Below are positions 32,073 through 43,788 of a stretch of DNA of 64,000 nucleotides, piece after piece (the stretch's first letter is position 1; each line of letters begins with the position of its first letter). The notes beneath the pieces were generated by a model. It saw only the letters and a program-made list of their open reading frames with translations. It was not told the origin of the DNA and did no database searches. The position numbers and the translations under genes are program-made. Source of the DNA: Cinchona pubescens (Eukaryota; Streptophyta; Magnoliopsida; Gentianales; Rubiaceae); NCBI GenBank assembly GCA_025175665.1, contig JANKKI010000075.1, positions 4,784,001 to 4,848,000 of the forward strand, in the 5' to 3' direction.

Positions 32073-33041
32073 TCAAAATAATGCTTGAGCCGATGACCAT
32101 TGACCTTGAAATTTCACTTCCTTTCCTTTGAGTAGCTCTGCATCACAGGGAAAAGCTTGCACTACCTCGAACGGTCCATTCCATCTTGATTTATGCTTCC
32201 TCGAGAATAGTTTAAGCCTTAAGTTATAATGCAACACCAAGTCACTGGCCTTGAATTCCTTCCTCAAAATGAGCTTTTCATGCAACTCTTTGGTCTTTCC
32301 TTTATAGATCAAGGAATTTTCAAATGCTTCCCTTCAAAACTCATCCAACTCATTCAAATCTAGGAGCTTCTTTTCACATGCTTCCTTCAAATCAAAGTTT
32401 AGACTTTTTACCGCCCAATAAGTCTTGAGCTCCAACTCTAACTGCAAATGACATGCTTTGCCATAAACCATTTGATTGAAAGACATTCCAATTGGAGTTT
32501 TGAATGCCGTATGGTAGGCCCACAAAGCATCATCCAACTTGATTGTCCAATCCTTTCTTGAATTGTTAACTGTTTTCACCAAGGATCTCTTTAATTCCCT
32601 ATTTGACTACTAATGAGAGTTCTTCACCCCATACTTTATCATCAAAGCTTCAAAATGAGAGTTCTTGAAGTGCATTAACCCGTCACTACTAATGATTCTT
32701 GGCACTCCAAACCAAGAGAAAATGTTCTTTCTAAGAAACTTGGTTACAATGATTGCATCATTGGTTGAGGTGGCAATTGCTTCCACCACTTTGATACATA
32801 ATCCACCACAACCAAAATAAATTTGATGGAGTATGATATTGGAAAGGGTCCCATAAAATCGATGGCCCATGCATCGAAGACTTCTAACTCTACAATCCCT
32901 TTGAGAGGCATCTCTTGTCTCCATGAAATATTGCTTGCCCTCTTGGTGGATATGGCATTTATCACATTCAAGCACAAAATTTCTTGAATCTTTGAAGATA
33001 TTCAGCCAATACAAATCACTTTGTACAACCTTAAATGCCAT
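32073..33041 (-). pseudogene. E4 integrase
   Basis: The zinc-finger end has C-D-K-C-H-I-H near 32962-32942. The catalytic core shows A-W-A-I-D-F-M-G-P-F near 32870-32840 and V-P-R-I-I-S-S-D-G near 32700-32675. The end of the core gives A-Y-H-T-A-F-K-T-P-I-G-M-S (about 32515-32480). The C-terminal domain contains H-K-S-R-W-N-G-P-F-E-V-V near 32195-32160. Three frameshifts separate these parts. Confidence 0.85.
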
Positions 33042-33425
33042 TCTTTGTGCTCCATGGTGGCTTCCTATAGGAGTTGAATGACAATGTTTCTAGAAATCCT
33101 TCACTTCCCATTCCGGAACATATTTCCTCAATATTTGGTCATTATATCTCCGAAATATATATGGTTCATCCCAAAATAATTCTTGATTTCCGCAAAGAAC
33201 TTTCTTCTTTCGTTTGTATTCAACATGTTTGGCACTACCCTTGTTACTCAGTAATTTGAAAGGTCCACATACCAAGGATTTGCCTCCTTAACTTCAAGCA
33301 ACTTTTCAATTGATGCCTCTTCCACAATGGCCTTTCTTTGTTGAACCATAAGTAGCGATTCTTCAATTCTTGATAAATGGTCCACCTCAACATTCTCAAC
33401 TCCCTTTTTGTCCACAACCTCCCAA

Positions 33426-33857
33426 TCAAACTCTTGTAAAAGAAATATCTATCTTAATTAATAAGCATGGTTTTGCATCTTGTTCAGAGAATAAATACTT
33501 CAATGCGAAGTGATCAGTGTGTACAATGGTCTTGGAACCAATATGGTAAGATCTAAACTTGTCAAATGCGAATACTATAGCAAGTAGTTCCTTTTTTGTA
33601 GTGGAATAATTCATTTGTGCATCATTCAAGGTCAACTTGTATAATAGATAACATGCAATATTTTATCAATGATTTGACACAAAATGGCACCTATTGCATT
33701 ATCATTCGCATCACATATAAGTTCAAATGGAAGAGACCAATTTGGTGCAACAATAATTGGTGCATTAACAAGGGCATGTTTCAACTCATCAAAGGCATGC
33801 AAACAAGAATCATCAAAATTGAAAATACAATCTTTTTGGAGTAATGAACACAAAGGT
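33426..33857 (-). pseudogene. E4 RT end and RNase H
   Basis: Minus-strand text L-C-S-L-L-Q-K-D-C-I-F-N-F, then A-P-I-I-V-A-P-N-W-S-L-P-F-E-L, then after a frame change M-N-Y-S-T-T-K-K-E-L-L-A-I-V-F-A-F-D-K-F. The last part includes the conserved acidic residue of the RNase H fold (K-E-L-L). A Tekay/Del-type LTR separates it from the rest of RT at 33863-36201. Confidence 0.82.
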
Positions 33858-33862
33858 CTAGC

Positions 33863-36201
33863 TACAATACCCAGTTCAATTTCACCTCTTTGCTTTGTAC
33901 TACCCCTCAACGTTTTATATTTCATAGTTGAACTTACATTGAATTGCCAACATTCTAGACTTTGTTGGTTATTAATGTTTGCAAGCTAATTGGTGCCCTT
34001 TGAAAATTTTTGGGATGTGAAATGGAATAAATAATTACAACAAGGAGGTGGAGTTTTGGGTTTCATAGTTCTTTGGTTTTGGCAGAATTGAAGGTAAATT
34101 GAGGGACTTTTTCCCAAATTCTAACTCCTATTTTAGAATTACCAAAAGAATCAACGTCACTTTACTCCTTTAAACCCATTTTTTTTTTTACCCTAAAGGT
34201 TCTCAACACTGTTCTAAGCCCTCCCTCTTCAAACCTTCATCAAATCTGGAAATTGTCAAGAATTCCAAGTGAGAATTTACTTGGTAGCAACTAGTACACA
34301 AGATTGAAGGTATGTGTACTAAATTTTGATTATATTGCTAGCTAGATTTTTATGGTTTGGTAAGGTATATAAATGTTAAATTGGGTTAAATTGTTGTTTT
34401 AGTTGTGATTTTTTACACTTAATAAGCATGTTTGCATCAAGGATTGATGGTTTATATGGATGCATGTAAGCAAGATTGGTGTTTGAGAAGCTTTCATCAA
34501 AAAAATTTCCCAAAAACCCGCAAATAAATTTGTGCAGACAGCATTGCTCAATTTTGGAAATTTTGTTGTATCTTTGTGTAGGAATATCAGAATTGAGTTC
34601 CGTTTGTTGCGTTGGAAAGCATACTCATAGGCCTTCAAAATGGTATATAGATGGCCTTGCATTTTCAAGCCTACAAATACCAGATTTTAAGCAAGTGGAC
34701 TAAAATTCATGTTTTGAAAATATGTTCTGTTCTGGTTTGAGGGACAATTAGAGAATGTTATGTTGTGAATCGCAAAATGTTGTCTTCATAGAAATTTTAG
34801 CATCTTGAGTCTAGTTTAGCATGGTATAAACTTCATTATTTCTCCACATGTGTAGACTAAGTTATGATCAATTTTACTTACCTCTGTTATTGCTGAATTT
34901 AAGGAGGATAATTTGGTTTGTGTTAGTCTTGTTCTATTAGATCTCGATTTGACATGTTAGTAGCAGTGTTGTGTAGTAGTATCTTTGAGAAAGTTTTTAT
35001 TTTAACATTGTTTTTTCTTTAGAGTGTGTATTGACTTATTGTGGTGTTTGTGGTATTCTTTGTTCAAAGAAACGTGTCGATTGAAGGTATAAGGTTTGAA
35101 TTAATTCATTTGTGAGGTAAGTAGTACCGGACCCCTTTTCTATTGTTTTGAATGTTCTTTTAAAAGTGTAATTTGCTTGATATATTTTCTATAAATGAAA
35201 AGGTTGAGCATGTGATAGTTATATAACTAAGGAAATATTAAATTTGATAAATTATACTTGTATATGTTACAATGATTCTAATTGTACATCTTGATTCAGC
35301 ATAGGTCATTCGAATTATGTGAATGACGTCTCTTGAGCATGTGCTTCTGTATTTCTTTTCAATGATTGAACTGAATTAGACAAGTGTATCGTTAATAATG
35401 TGATTGTATCATTATCATCCATGTCATACTGCATTCGCCCAGAGCTCTACATTCGTGGACTCGGTAACCAAAATGTATAAATGTAAATGCAATGATTGAA
35501 TGAAATGTTGCAGGCATTGCTTATAATGAATGTCTTGAATGTGAACCAAATGAACATGAACCGATCACATGTCTCGAAATTGAAATTGTAAATGTGATGC
35601 CTTGTCTAGTGGGCTGATAATAGCTAGATCTGGATCCAGTAACCGATAGACCTATGTGGGCCTTGTGCCTTGCATACTTGCATAATATTTGGAATTGCCT
35701 ATTAACTTTTAAAGAAGGAATCTCTAAAACATTATAGTATTATTTTAATTTCATACTGTTTGTTTTAGTTTGCATGTTTGTCAGTGCACTATGTATTAAC
35801 TTGCTCAATCCAAATAGAAGGGACTTGTTCTACTTACTGAGCATAGTTTTTGCTCACTCCTTTGTTCTTAATCATTTTTACAGTTTTAGTGTGATCAAAG
35901 TTGAGAAAAGGAATATGTAGGGGAATGTTTGATCCGGTTAAGAGCAGTTTTATCACTTGTCATGGTTTTAGTTGTGGGTAGTAGTCGCATTGGGTTTACT
36001 CTGTCGCCCTAAGATTGTAAATAAAATTATTGTTTAATAAAGGTAATATAACTTATCCAATGGATTGTAGTTCTTTATTTTTCTTTATGGATGTTGTTCT
36101 TGGTTATTATGGTATTTAGTGGTTCAGTGTACCGTGCCTTGCACGCTTGGGGTTTTAACCCGAGGTGCGACGTGTCATAGTCTCGATTTCGGGGTGTGAC
36201 A
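33863..36201 (+). repeat. Tekay/Del-type gypsy solo LTR, 2.3 kb, inside E4 RT
   Basis: Flanked by a perfect 5-bp duplication CTAGC (33858-33862 and 36202-36206). The right end GGGGTGTGACA and the preceding text (TTGCACGCTTGGGGTTTT, TAGTCTCGATTTCGG) are typical of chromovirus Tekay/Del LTRs. The left end reads TACAATACCC, best explained as TGTAATACCC with mutations. No internal region, so it is a solo LTR. Removing it with one CTAGC rejoins RT: S-H-I-A from one side to R-P-L-C-S-L-L-Q from the other. Confidence 0.88.
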
Positions 36202-36206
36202 CTAGC

Positions 36207-37150
36207 AATATGTGAAAGGTTTCTAATGAATCTTGTATAAAAACTCGTATGACCAAGGAAACTTCTCACACCTCTAATATTAATAGGTGGAGGCAACTTC
36301 TCAATCACCTCTACCTGTGCTCTATCAACCTATATGCCCTTAGATGAGACTTTATGTCCTAAGCCAATTTCCTTCTGCACCATAAAATGACATTTCTCAA
36401 GGGTTAAATTGGTTTCTAAACATATTTTCTACACATAAGACAAGTTCAATAATAATCATCAAATGATACACCAAAAACACTAAAGTCATCCATAGTGATG
36501 TAAAGATCTCTATGCATTTCTCCACCATATCATGAAAATTGGCATAAACATGCAACGTTGAAATGTGTTAGGAGCATTACAAAACCCAAAAAGCATTCTC
36601 CTAAATGCAAAAAGTTCCATATGGGCATGTGAAGGTTGTTTTCTCTTGATCCTCCGGGCATATGACAATTTGAAAATACCTAGAGTATCCATTAAAGAAA
36701 CAATAACATGCAAAAGAGGTCAACCTTTCAAGCATTTGATCTATGAAGGGCAAGGGAAAATGGTCTTTATGGGTGGCTTCATTCAACTTTTGAAAGTCAA
36801 AATACACATACACTATCCTGTAACCAATCTAGAGGGGAGGAGCTCATCAGTAACACTAATTATAACAGTGATGCCATCCTTTTTAGGAACAACTTGAGTA
36901 GGACTAACCTATTCGCTGTCACTAATAGGGTAGATTATACTGGCATTTAAGAGCTTCATTACCTCTTTCTTCACTACCTCTTTCAAGATGGGGTTCAACC
37001 TCCTTTGCATCTTTGAAATCAAGTTGCCTTACCGGTTTATTCCCTTCATTCAACAAAATCTTATCCATGCACACGAAAGGGCTAATTCCCTCAATATCAT
37101 CAATAGACCAAGTAATGGCATTTTTATACATTTAAGCACTAGAATCAATT
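36207..37150 (-). pseudogene. E4 reverse transcriptase
   Basis: Minus-strand text W-S-I-D-D-I-E-G-I-S-P, then F-D-F-Q-K-L-N-E-A-T and H-F-P-L-P-F-I-D-Q-M-L-E-R, then C-P-Y-G-T-F. The first catalytic site, normally F-L-D-G-Y-S-G, reads F-F-N-G-Y-S-R, so the metal-binding aspartate is asparagine. The second, M-D-D-F-S-V-F-G, is present near 36500. V-R-S-F-L-G-H-T-S-F-Y precedes the solo LTR. Frameshifts; inactive. Confidence 0.85.
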
Positions 37151-37238
37151 TATTAAGTTGTTTACTAGTCAATGAAGAATTCACAATCACCGGGTAGATC
37201 TCATTGTCACCAAGATAGACATACATCAAGTAGGTAAG

Positions 37239-39507
37239 TGATAACTCTAGTAAACTAGAGTTATTTTTCTTTAAATTATAGCATTTTGATAGTCTAAATT
37301 CCGAATTTGGATAAGTAATTAAGGATTTTAGTTAATTTCTTTCACATGTATTGTATTTTCGTTTTTGTATTAATTATGATAAGTTTTGTTAAATTTTTAG
37401 TTTAATTAAGTGCTTAATGGTGTTAATATTATGCAGGTTAAAAATTAAAGGTTAGAAGCTGGAAGAAACAAAGCTCAAGGGACCAAATTGCAAAATGGAT
37501 GAAATGAATGATGTTGGAAGGAGAGAGTCGAGATCGCGGTCTCGACTGTTCCAGACCGTGATCTCGACTCGGGAATTGGTTTTACTATTTTAGAGTTGAG
37601 ATCGCGGTCCCAAATGTTCCAGACCGCGATCTCAACTCGCTGAATGTTAAGTTGTAAGGGCAGTGTTGAACCCCAGTTATGATAATCATGTTTTGATGAT
37701 CACCAAATCGCACTAATGGTTTGAAAACAAGTGTGCAAAAAAATAGGTAGGTTTGGACGCAAATGATGGTCCGAAAGATAGAGCTTCAGACGATGGTAAT
37801 CGTCCGACACAAAGAATTTGAAGCAAGTCTCGGACGAAGAACAGCATCCGATCATATTTCCAGAAGACTTTGCTTCGATCAGACGCAGGTTGGGACGCAT
37901 CCTCGGATGTCTGAACGCCCTTAGAGAACGGATGCAGTGTCGGACGCAGGGTTTAGCAAAGGCCGTCCGAACGGTCCAACGGCTAGTTAGTTCGGATGCA
38001 CACTTGCTACATCGGCTGTCCAAAAGGTCCAACGTTGGCTAGTTTTCTAGTAAACAAAAAATAGCCGTTGGAAAGTTGTTGGAATCAGTTTTTGGACAAC
38101 TATAAATTACCCCTAAGCCTGAACTAAATAGAAGAGACTTCTACATTGATTACAAATAACTCTTGAGCTATTTGGAAGAAATAGTGGGAACAAGTGTTGT
38201 AATAGTGTAGGTAGTTTTGTGAAAAGAGCTTAGAAGTGTAAGAGTTCTTCAAGTGTAAGAGTGGAGAGATAACAATTGTAACAAAGGGAGGTTGTGAGTA
38301 TAAAGCTCTTGGCTCAACTAAAGGAAATTAGTGTGAGCAAGAATGATCCTCATTTGTGTACAAGAGGTTATAGTCTCACCTACTTTGAAGAGACTTTTAG
38401 TGGCTAAACCTCAAGTTGTAAACTTGGTAGTTGCCTTGTAAGAAGCTCTTTGTAGTTGAAAGCTTCAAGCTTGAGAAGCTTGGGAGTTTGGTTTGATTCT
38501 CTCAATCTCAATATTCTTATTTGTTCTTTAAGCTTAAATACTTGTTGAATATCTATTGTATTCATTTGTGATTAAGTTTTTATTTGGTGCATAAAGTTTG
38601 AATTTCTATTAAGCACATAAAAAGGTTTGTTTTAGATACAACCTAATTCACCCCCCTCTTAGGTTGCTGTTTGGGGCCAACAGGCAGTTTTGTAAACTTC
38701 CAGCCCAAAAACCCTTAATTTTGCCTTGTGTAATGCTGCACTATTTAAGCTAAGTAGAATTAGTAAGTAGAGAGTAGTAGATAGTTTTAGTTAGTTCTAG
38801 ATAGATTAGGATAGCTTGAACTACAAGTTTACTTTTTCTAATAGAAATTTCTCTTTACTTTCATCTTAGATCTTCTTTAAATTTCTTGTCAAATTTAAAT
38901 TTTGATTAGATAATCATAGTGGATTAATCGCAATCTTCACGTAGATATAATTTTTATTTGCGTTCTTGTCCAATTTAGTAAGAATTTCTTTACTTTCAAA
39001 TTAGGGTTTTTAGCAAAATTAGGGTTCTTGTTAATTTCTTGCTTTCAGACTAACTATTTAAGAATTTTCAAATTCTAGCTTTAATTTCTAGTTAATTCTT
39101 AGTGGCCTTTCTTAATTTTAATCAAAATCCAAAAATATTTAGATTTCTAGTTTAACTCCTCTAATTTATAGTTTAGAAATGAATGCTTTTAATATTCAAA
39201 GTTTCTCTTTTGTGGCCTTTTTAGTTGAGTGATTTACTTGTTCTAAATTTTAGTCTAATTTGATTAAATTAGGTTAGAATTAAAATCATAGTTTTCATTA
39301 GAATAGTTCTATCATCTACCAATTGATTTTGCTTAACTACACAAGCACCCTTAAACCTTGGTAATTGCAATCGACAATCCTTGTGGGAACGATCCCTACT
39401 TCCCTTTACTACTAGTTGACAACCGTATACTTGCGGGATGCCATCTAGTTAGTAGTAGGATTTAAGTGTTTCATTGATTTATAACTAGGTGTGTTAAAGA
39501 GGCATCA
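37239..39507 (+). repeat. Solo LTR of E2 family, with nested copia LTR
   Basis: Starts TGATAACTCTAGTAAACTAG, ends AAGAGGCATCA, flanked by GTAAG (37234-37238 and 39508-39512). Very similar to the E2 3' LTR but interrupted at 37664-38687. Hairpins are at 37525-37570 and 37593-37638. The left arm of the first is intact, unlike in E2's 5' LTR. It lies in E4 between protease and RT, opposite to E4. Confidence 0.93.
37664..38682 (+). repeat. Copia solo LTR, 1019 bp, nested in E2-family LTR
   Basis: Begins TGTTGAACCCCAG and ends CCCCTCTTAGGTTGCTGTT then GGGGCCAACA. Flanked by GGCAG (37659-37663 and 38683-38687). The end sequence is typical of plant copia LTRs next to a tRNA-Met site. Related to 44742-45586 (shared GGCTCAACTAAA and TTAGTGTGAGCAAGAA). 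It has many (C/T)GGACG and CGTCCG hexamers at 37755-38000. Confidence 0.92.
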
Positions 39508-39512
39508 GTAAG

Positions 39513-39811
39513 GAAAGGTTTAAGTTCTACCTTGGGGGTTAATTGTTCAGATACCCCCCTTTTTACCGTTACCATTTTTTTTCTTTTTCTTTTCTTACAA
39601 TGGGGTATTGTTCTCCAATTGGTTCAAACACTCTACAATTTCTTTATCGTCTTGAACTGCATCACTTGAATTCAACAAAAATCTTTCCAAAGGAGACTTC
39701 TCCAACTTGTACCTACAAAAATCATTGACTAAATCATCAACTACATTTATACTCATGCTATGTTCATAAATAGAAGGAAGTTTTAATGAATAAAAAATAC
39801 ATTGAAAGTAA
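39513..39811 (-). other. E4 protease-RT linker
   Basis: Between the solo LTR and protease. No domain recognised; the linker in these elements is poorly conserved. Confidence 0.4.
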
Positions 39812-40505
39812 CTATTTCATCATTAATTCGGAATTCCAACTTTCCTTCCTTACATCTATTAGTGCACACTTGGTTGCAAGGAAAGGTCTTCCAAGAATTA
39901 CTGGCATCTCTTTATCCTTCTCCATGTCTAAAATTATGAAATTTGCTAGAAGGTAAAGCTTGCCAAATTTTATGTTCACATCTTTAATAATTCCCTTTGG
40001 AAATTTAATACTTCGGTCTGTAGGTTGCAAGGATATACTAGTAGGCTTCAAGTCTCCTCCACTAAGCCTTATTCTTGTAGACCAAGTAAGGCATGAGATT
40101 AATTGAAGCTCCCCAGTCATAGAAGGCTTGCTCAAATTGAACACTACCTATTTTGCAACGTGTGAAGAAAGAACTGGGATCCTTAAACTTGGGAGGTAAC
40201 CTCTTTGTGAGCAATATACTACAATTATCCGTCAAGCATAGGATATCATCTCCATGGGATTTCCCATTTGACGTTAGAACTTGTTTCATGAATTTGGCAT
40301 ATGTAGGCATGTTTTCAAGTGCCTCCATGAATTTTATGTTGATTTCAATATTTTTAAATATATCAAGGAACTTTTTAAATTTCTTTGCCCTTTCCTCTTC
40401 TTTCAACCTTTGTGGAAATGTCAACTCTAGCTTGCTTTGACAACTGGAGGTTAGGATCCTTGCCTTCATTATGCTGTTCATTGGCTTAGTGATTTCTTTA
40501 ATCAT
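39812..40505 (-). pseudogene. E4 aspartic protease region
   Basis: Two overlapping frames. The first (40505-40062) carries N-M-P-T-Y-A-K-F-M-K, K-R-L-P-P-K-F-K-D-P-S-S-F and the active-site box F-Y-D-W-G-A-S-I-N-L-M-P (normally D-L-G-A-S). The second (to 39812) carries I-L-D-M-E-K-D-K-E-M-P-V-I-L-G-R-P-F. The catalytic aspartate is kept; a frameshift near 40100 breaks the domain. Confidence 0.83.
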
Positions 40506-40718
40506 TTCACCTTGGCTCTTTGAAGACTCCCCTTTACTTTCATCACTATCCTCAATTGTTTTCTTCTCTTGACCTCTGTCTTTGATGATGAAGAACCTTC
40601 CCCAACTCTCCCTTACAATGCTTTCCCACTTCCAAATGTGATAGCTTGAACTTGCTCCCTCCTATTTTTCTCTCTTGGATGGGGATTTATATCACTTGCC
40701 AAAGATCTCAATGACTTT

Positions 40719-42333
40719 TCATTTTATTGCCGAGCCAATTGTCCCAATAATATCACTTCTATTGAATCTTAAATTCTCATACTCCCTCCTGTGATTCTCC
40801 ATTTCTCTCCTTTGATTTTCATTTTCTCTCCCTTGATTCTCATAATCTCTCATCAAATTTTCATATTGCATTTGGAGATCGTCATCCTCTCTATGAAAGT
40901 TTTGATTGTTGTTCAATGGTGGTGGAGGGTTACGTTGTTGATATTGAGGCCTTGGTTGATTGTTAGTGTAGGGAGGATTTGAAAGGGATTGATAAGAGTT
41001 GGTTTGGATATTCCTTTGGAGAAGCTTGATAAGGTGTAGAAGATGAGGATAATTGGTTTTGGAAAATTTGTGGTTGAGGGTAAGAAGTGGGTTAATAAGG
41101 GGGATTTTTTTGGCTATTGTGGTTGCTCCAAGAGAATTTTGGATGGTTCCTCCAAGTTGGGTTATTAGTATTTCCATAAACTCCAGGAGGATTCTTTGAA
41201 GATGATGGTTGATTAGACACATAATTTAATTGTTCATTTGACCCCATAGAAACCTCACCTTATCCATTTAGATGTCCACCACCACAAAATCACAAACAAG
41301 AAGTGCTTGAAATGAAGAGGCCATGGCATTTTCTGTATTTCCCCTTCCTAAATTCTCTAAAGCTCTTGTCAAATCCTTGTTGAGCAAGCAATGAATCATT
41401 TTAGTTCAAATTTAAGACATTCTCATGTTGAACATTGGCTTATTGAGCCTATTCAACAACCGGTTGAGTAATAGGACCCTGGTAGTAGTAGTTAGATGCC
41501 ATCCTATTAAGTAGTGCTTGAGCTTCCTCTGGCATTTTGAAAGACAACGAACCATCTGCGGATGCATTAACAATTGATTTGGTCTCTTGAGGGATCAAGC
41601 CATTATAAAATGTTTGGATTTGAAGCCAAAGGGGGATGGCATGATGTGGGCACTTTCTCAATAATTCTTTGAATCTTTCCAACGCCTCACTAAGACCTTC
41701 ACCTATGTCTTGTTTGAATGAATTGATTTCATTACTGAGTTTGGCTGTTCTTGAAAAAGGGAAAGGTTTCGCTAAAAATTCTTGAGCTAATTGATTCCAA
41801 ATAGTGAATGTCCCTTGTGCATGTGATTACAACCAGGCTTTTGCTCTATCTCTCAATGACAAAGGAAACATCCTCATGCGCACGCAATCGGGATGGACTC
41901 CATTGAATTTAAAAGTATCAAACACATTTTCAAAGTTCAAAGCATGATGTATATGGATCCTCGTTAGGGCCTCCACCAAACATCACACGGGCATGATTTC
42001 AAAGTTATTTGCTTGCACCTACATACATGCAATACTTGAATTAGCTCCATCGAAGTTTGGCATTGTGTAACCCCTTAGAGGGCAACCATTTCCATGTAAC
42101 TCCATTGCCATTGAAATTAGCATCTATGCCATTATTTCCCACTCCTTCTACTTGCTCATCATCACCATTGTTACCAATATTCTCATTTAATATCGTTTGC
42201 TTACATTGAGGATTTTCCAAGTTGAGTCTTGTCTATTCTTGTTGTACTCTTTTCTTTTTTTTTGAATTTTTCTCAATTCTTTATCTTTTTCGTTGTCAAG
42301 GCAAATCAAAGTCTCTTTTTCTCTTCTTACCAT
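40719..42333 (-). pseudogene. E4 gag
   Basis: The ATG (complement of 42331-42333) opens M-V-R-R-E-K-E-T-L-I-C-L-D, like the E2 gag start. The gag core near 41900-41690 shows R-M-F-P-L-S-L-R-D-R-A-K-A and, after a break, F-K-E-L-L-R-K-C-P-H-H-A-I-P-L-W. It continues N-A-S-A-D-G-S-L-S-F-K-M-P-E-E-A. A knuckle-like segment near 41290 and an Asn/Pro/Arg-rich tail with repeated E-N-x-R-R-E (about 40760-40860) follow. Multiple stops. Confidence 0.82.
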
Positions 42334-42513
42334 GTACTACAACAACAATTTGAACCAATTAATCACAAGTGCCAATTCAAACTTAAAGCAAGAATTAAGC
42401 ATAAACAAGTAAACACTACTAATTAAAAATTAAGATAAACTACTAAAACTAGTAAAAATGCCTAATCTATATGACCCTTGAAGTGCTCAATATTGTCAAA
42501 ATACCAAGAGCAA

Positions 42514-42531
42514 TCCCTAGTAACGGCACCA
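42514..42531 (-). other. E4 primer binding site, tRNA-Asp type
   Basis: On the minus strand TGGTGCCGTTACTAGGGA, close to the TGGCGCCGTTGCCGGGGA site used by Athila-type elements. Lies within ten bases of the LTR end and fixes the LTR to its right as the 5' LTR. Confidence 0.8.
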
Positions 42532-42538
42532 AAAACTT

Positions 42539-43788
42539 CTTCGCCACGAGTACAATGCAAACTAAACCAAGTAATAAAATAAACAACACTACACCTATTA
42601 CCATCCCTCTACCCTTACTCCCGCAAGTATACGGGGTAGGAAGTAGTATGTGGCAAGTGGGTATCATCCCACAAGGATTGTTGGTTTAGCAATTATCAAG
42701 ATTTAAAGGTCTTTGTATAGTTAGGCTAATCAATAATAGGAGGGAAACTAGCACTAAACATATTCAATTAGGTGAACAATTAACAAATAAAGGACTATTT
42801 AAACTAATCTGAAAGCAAGTAAAATTACCTCTAAATCCACTAAATTAACTAAAACAAAATGAGAATTAGAAAGCAAGTAATCGTGAATTGACTAAGGAAA
42901 GCATAAAGAGAACACGAAAAGAAAGACATTTCCATTTTCTACTAAATAAAGCTATATAAATTTGTAAAGAAAACTAGATTAAAACTACATAGTTTTGGAT
43001 TTTTGATTAAGTAAAGGAAAGCACACTAACAATTACTAAAAATTAAAGCAAGGAAATGAAGATTTTTTACTATGAAGTATAGGAAGAACCCTAGAAACTT
43101 CAAAGAAAACTCTGTCTTGAAATAGAAGCAACTAGATTTGCACGGAATTTAAAAGGAAAGCATATAAAAATTATATTACTTAAATCTAATAAAAAACCCA
43201 CTAAGATTAATTGATCAAAATTTAAACTGCTAAGAATTGAAGACAAGATCTAAAGAAATTAAAAGAGAACTTTTGTATTAAAAGGAAACTTGAGTCTTAA
43301 ACTAAAACAAAACTACTCTAATATACCATTTACCAACTACACCACTACTTTATCAGTCTAGTACATAAGGATTGATAGAGTTTAGAATTACAAAAGTTGA
43401 ATCTGTGTCCATATCGTGATATGGGATCGATGTTGCGGTATAGCACCTAAACTTAATATTCCAACTTCCATGTCCATACTGCGATATGGGATTCCAAATC
43501 GAGATATGGAATGCAATTCCAACAGCTTGGATTTTCTCTTTTGCCCTTCTTCTTGCGAATGCTCAATATCCTTGTCCTAAACCTGTAAAAATATTCAAAA
43601 CCTAATAAGTATTAAATTCTTCCAATATAAAATGAACACTAAAATGATGATATTTAAACAAATATAAATGCAATTACTAAATGCAACAAAACTAAATAAA
43701 AACACATAAATCTATCCCAAGATCTAGAAAATACTAACAATAGGCTAGGTTAAATAAGTACAATAATTCTAGTTTACTTGAGTTATCA
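42539..43788 (-). repeat. E4 5' LTR, family B
   Basis: On the minus strand starts TGATAACTCAAGTAAACTAG (43788) and ends near GTGGCGAAGA beside the primer site. Matches the 3' LTR at 26673-28059 throughout. Contains palindromes 43409-43424 and 43492-43511. Confidence 0.85.

Larger units (their letters stand above)
26673..43788 (-). mobile_element. Athila-type element E4 with both LTRs and nested solo LTRs
   Basis: A minus-strand element of 17.1 kb, about 12.5 kb without nested insertions. In transcriptional order: 5' LTR (43788 to about 42539), tRNA-Asp-like primer site, gag, protease, RT, RNase H, integrase, conserved hairpin, palindrome cluster with TATA-like box, ORF2, spacer, polypurine tract and 3' LTR (28059 to about 26673). 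It is complete in content but full of stops. The two LTRs have visible differences, including indels. Matching target duplications could not be identified (ACCGA lies right of the 5' LTR). Confidence 0.88.
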
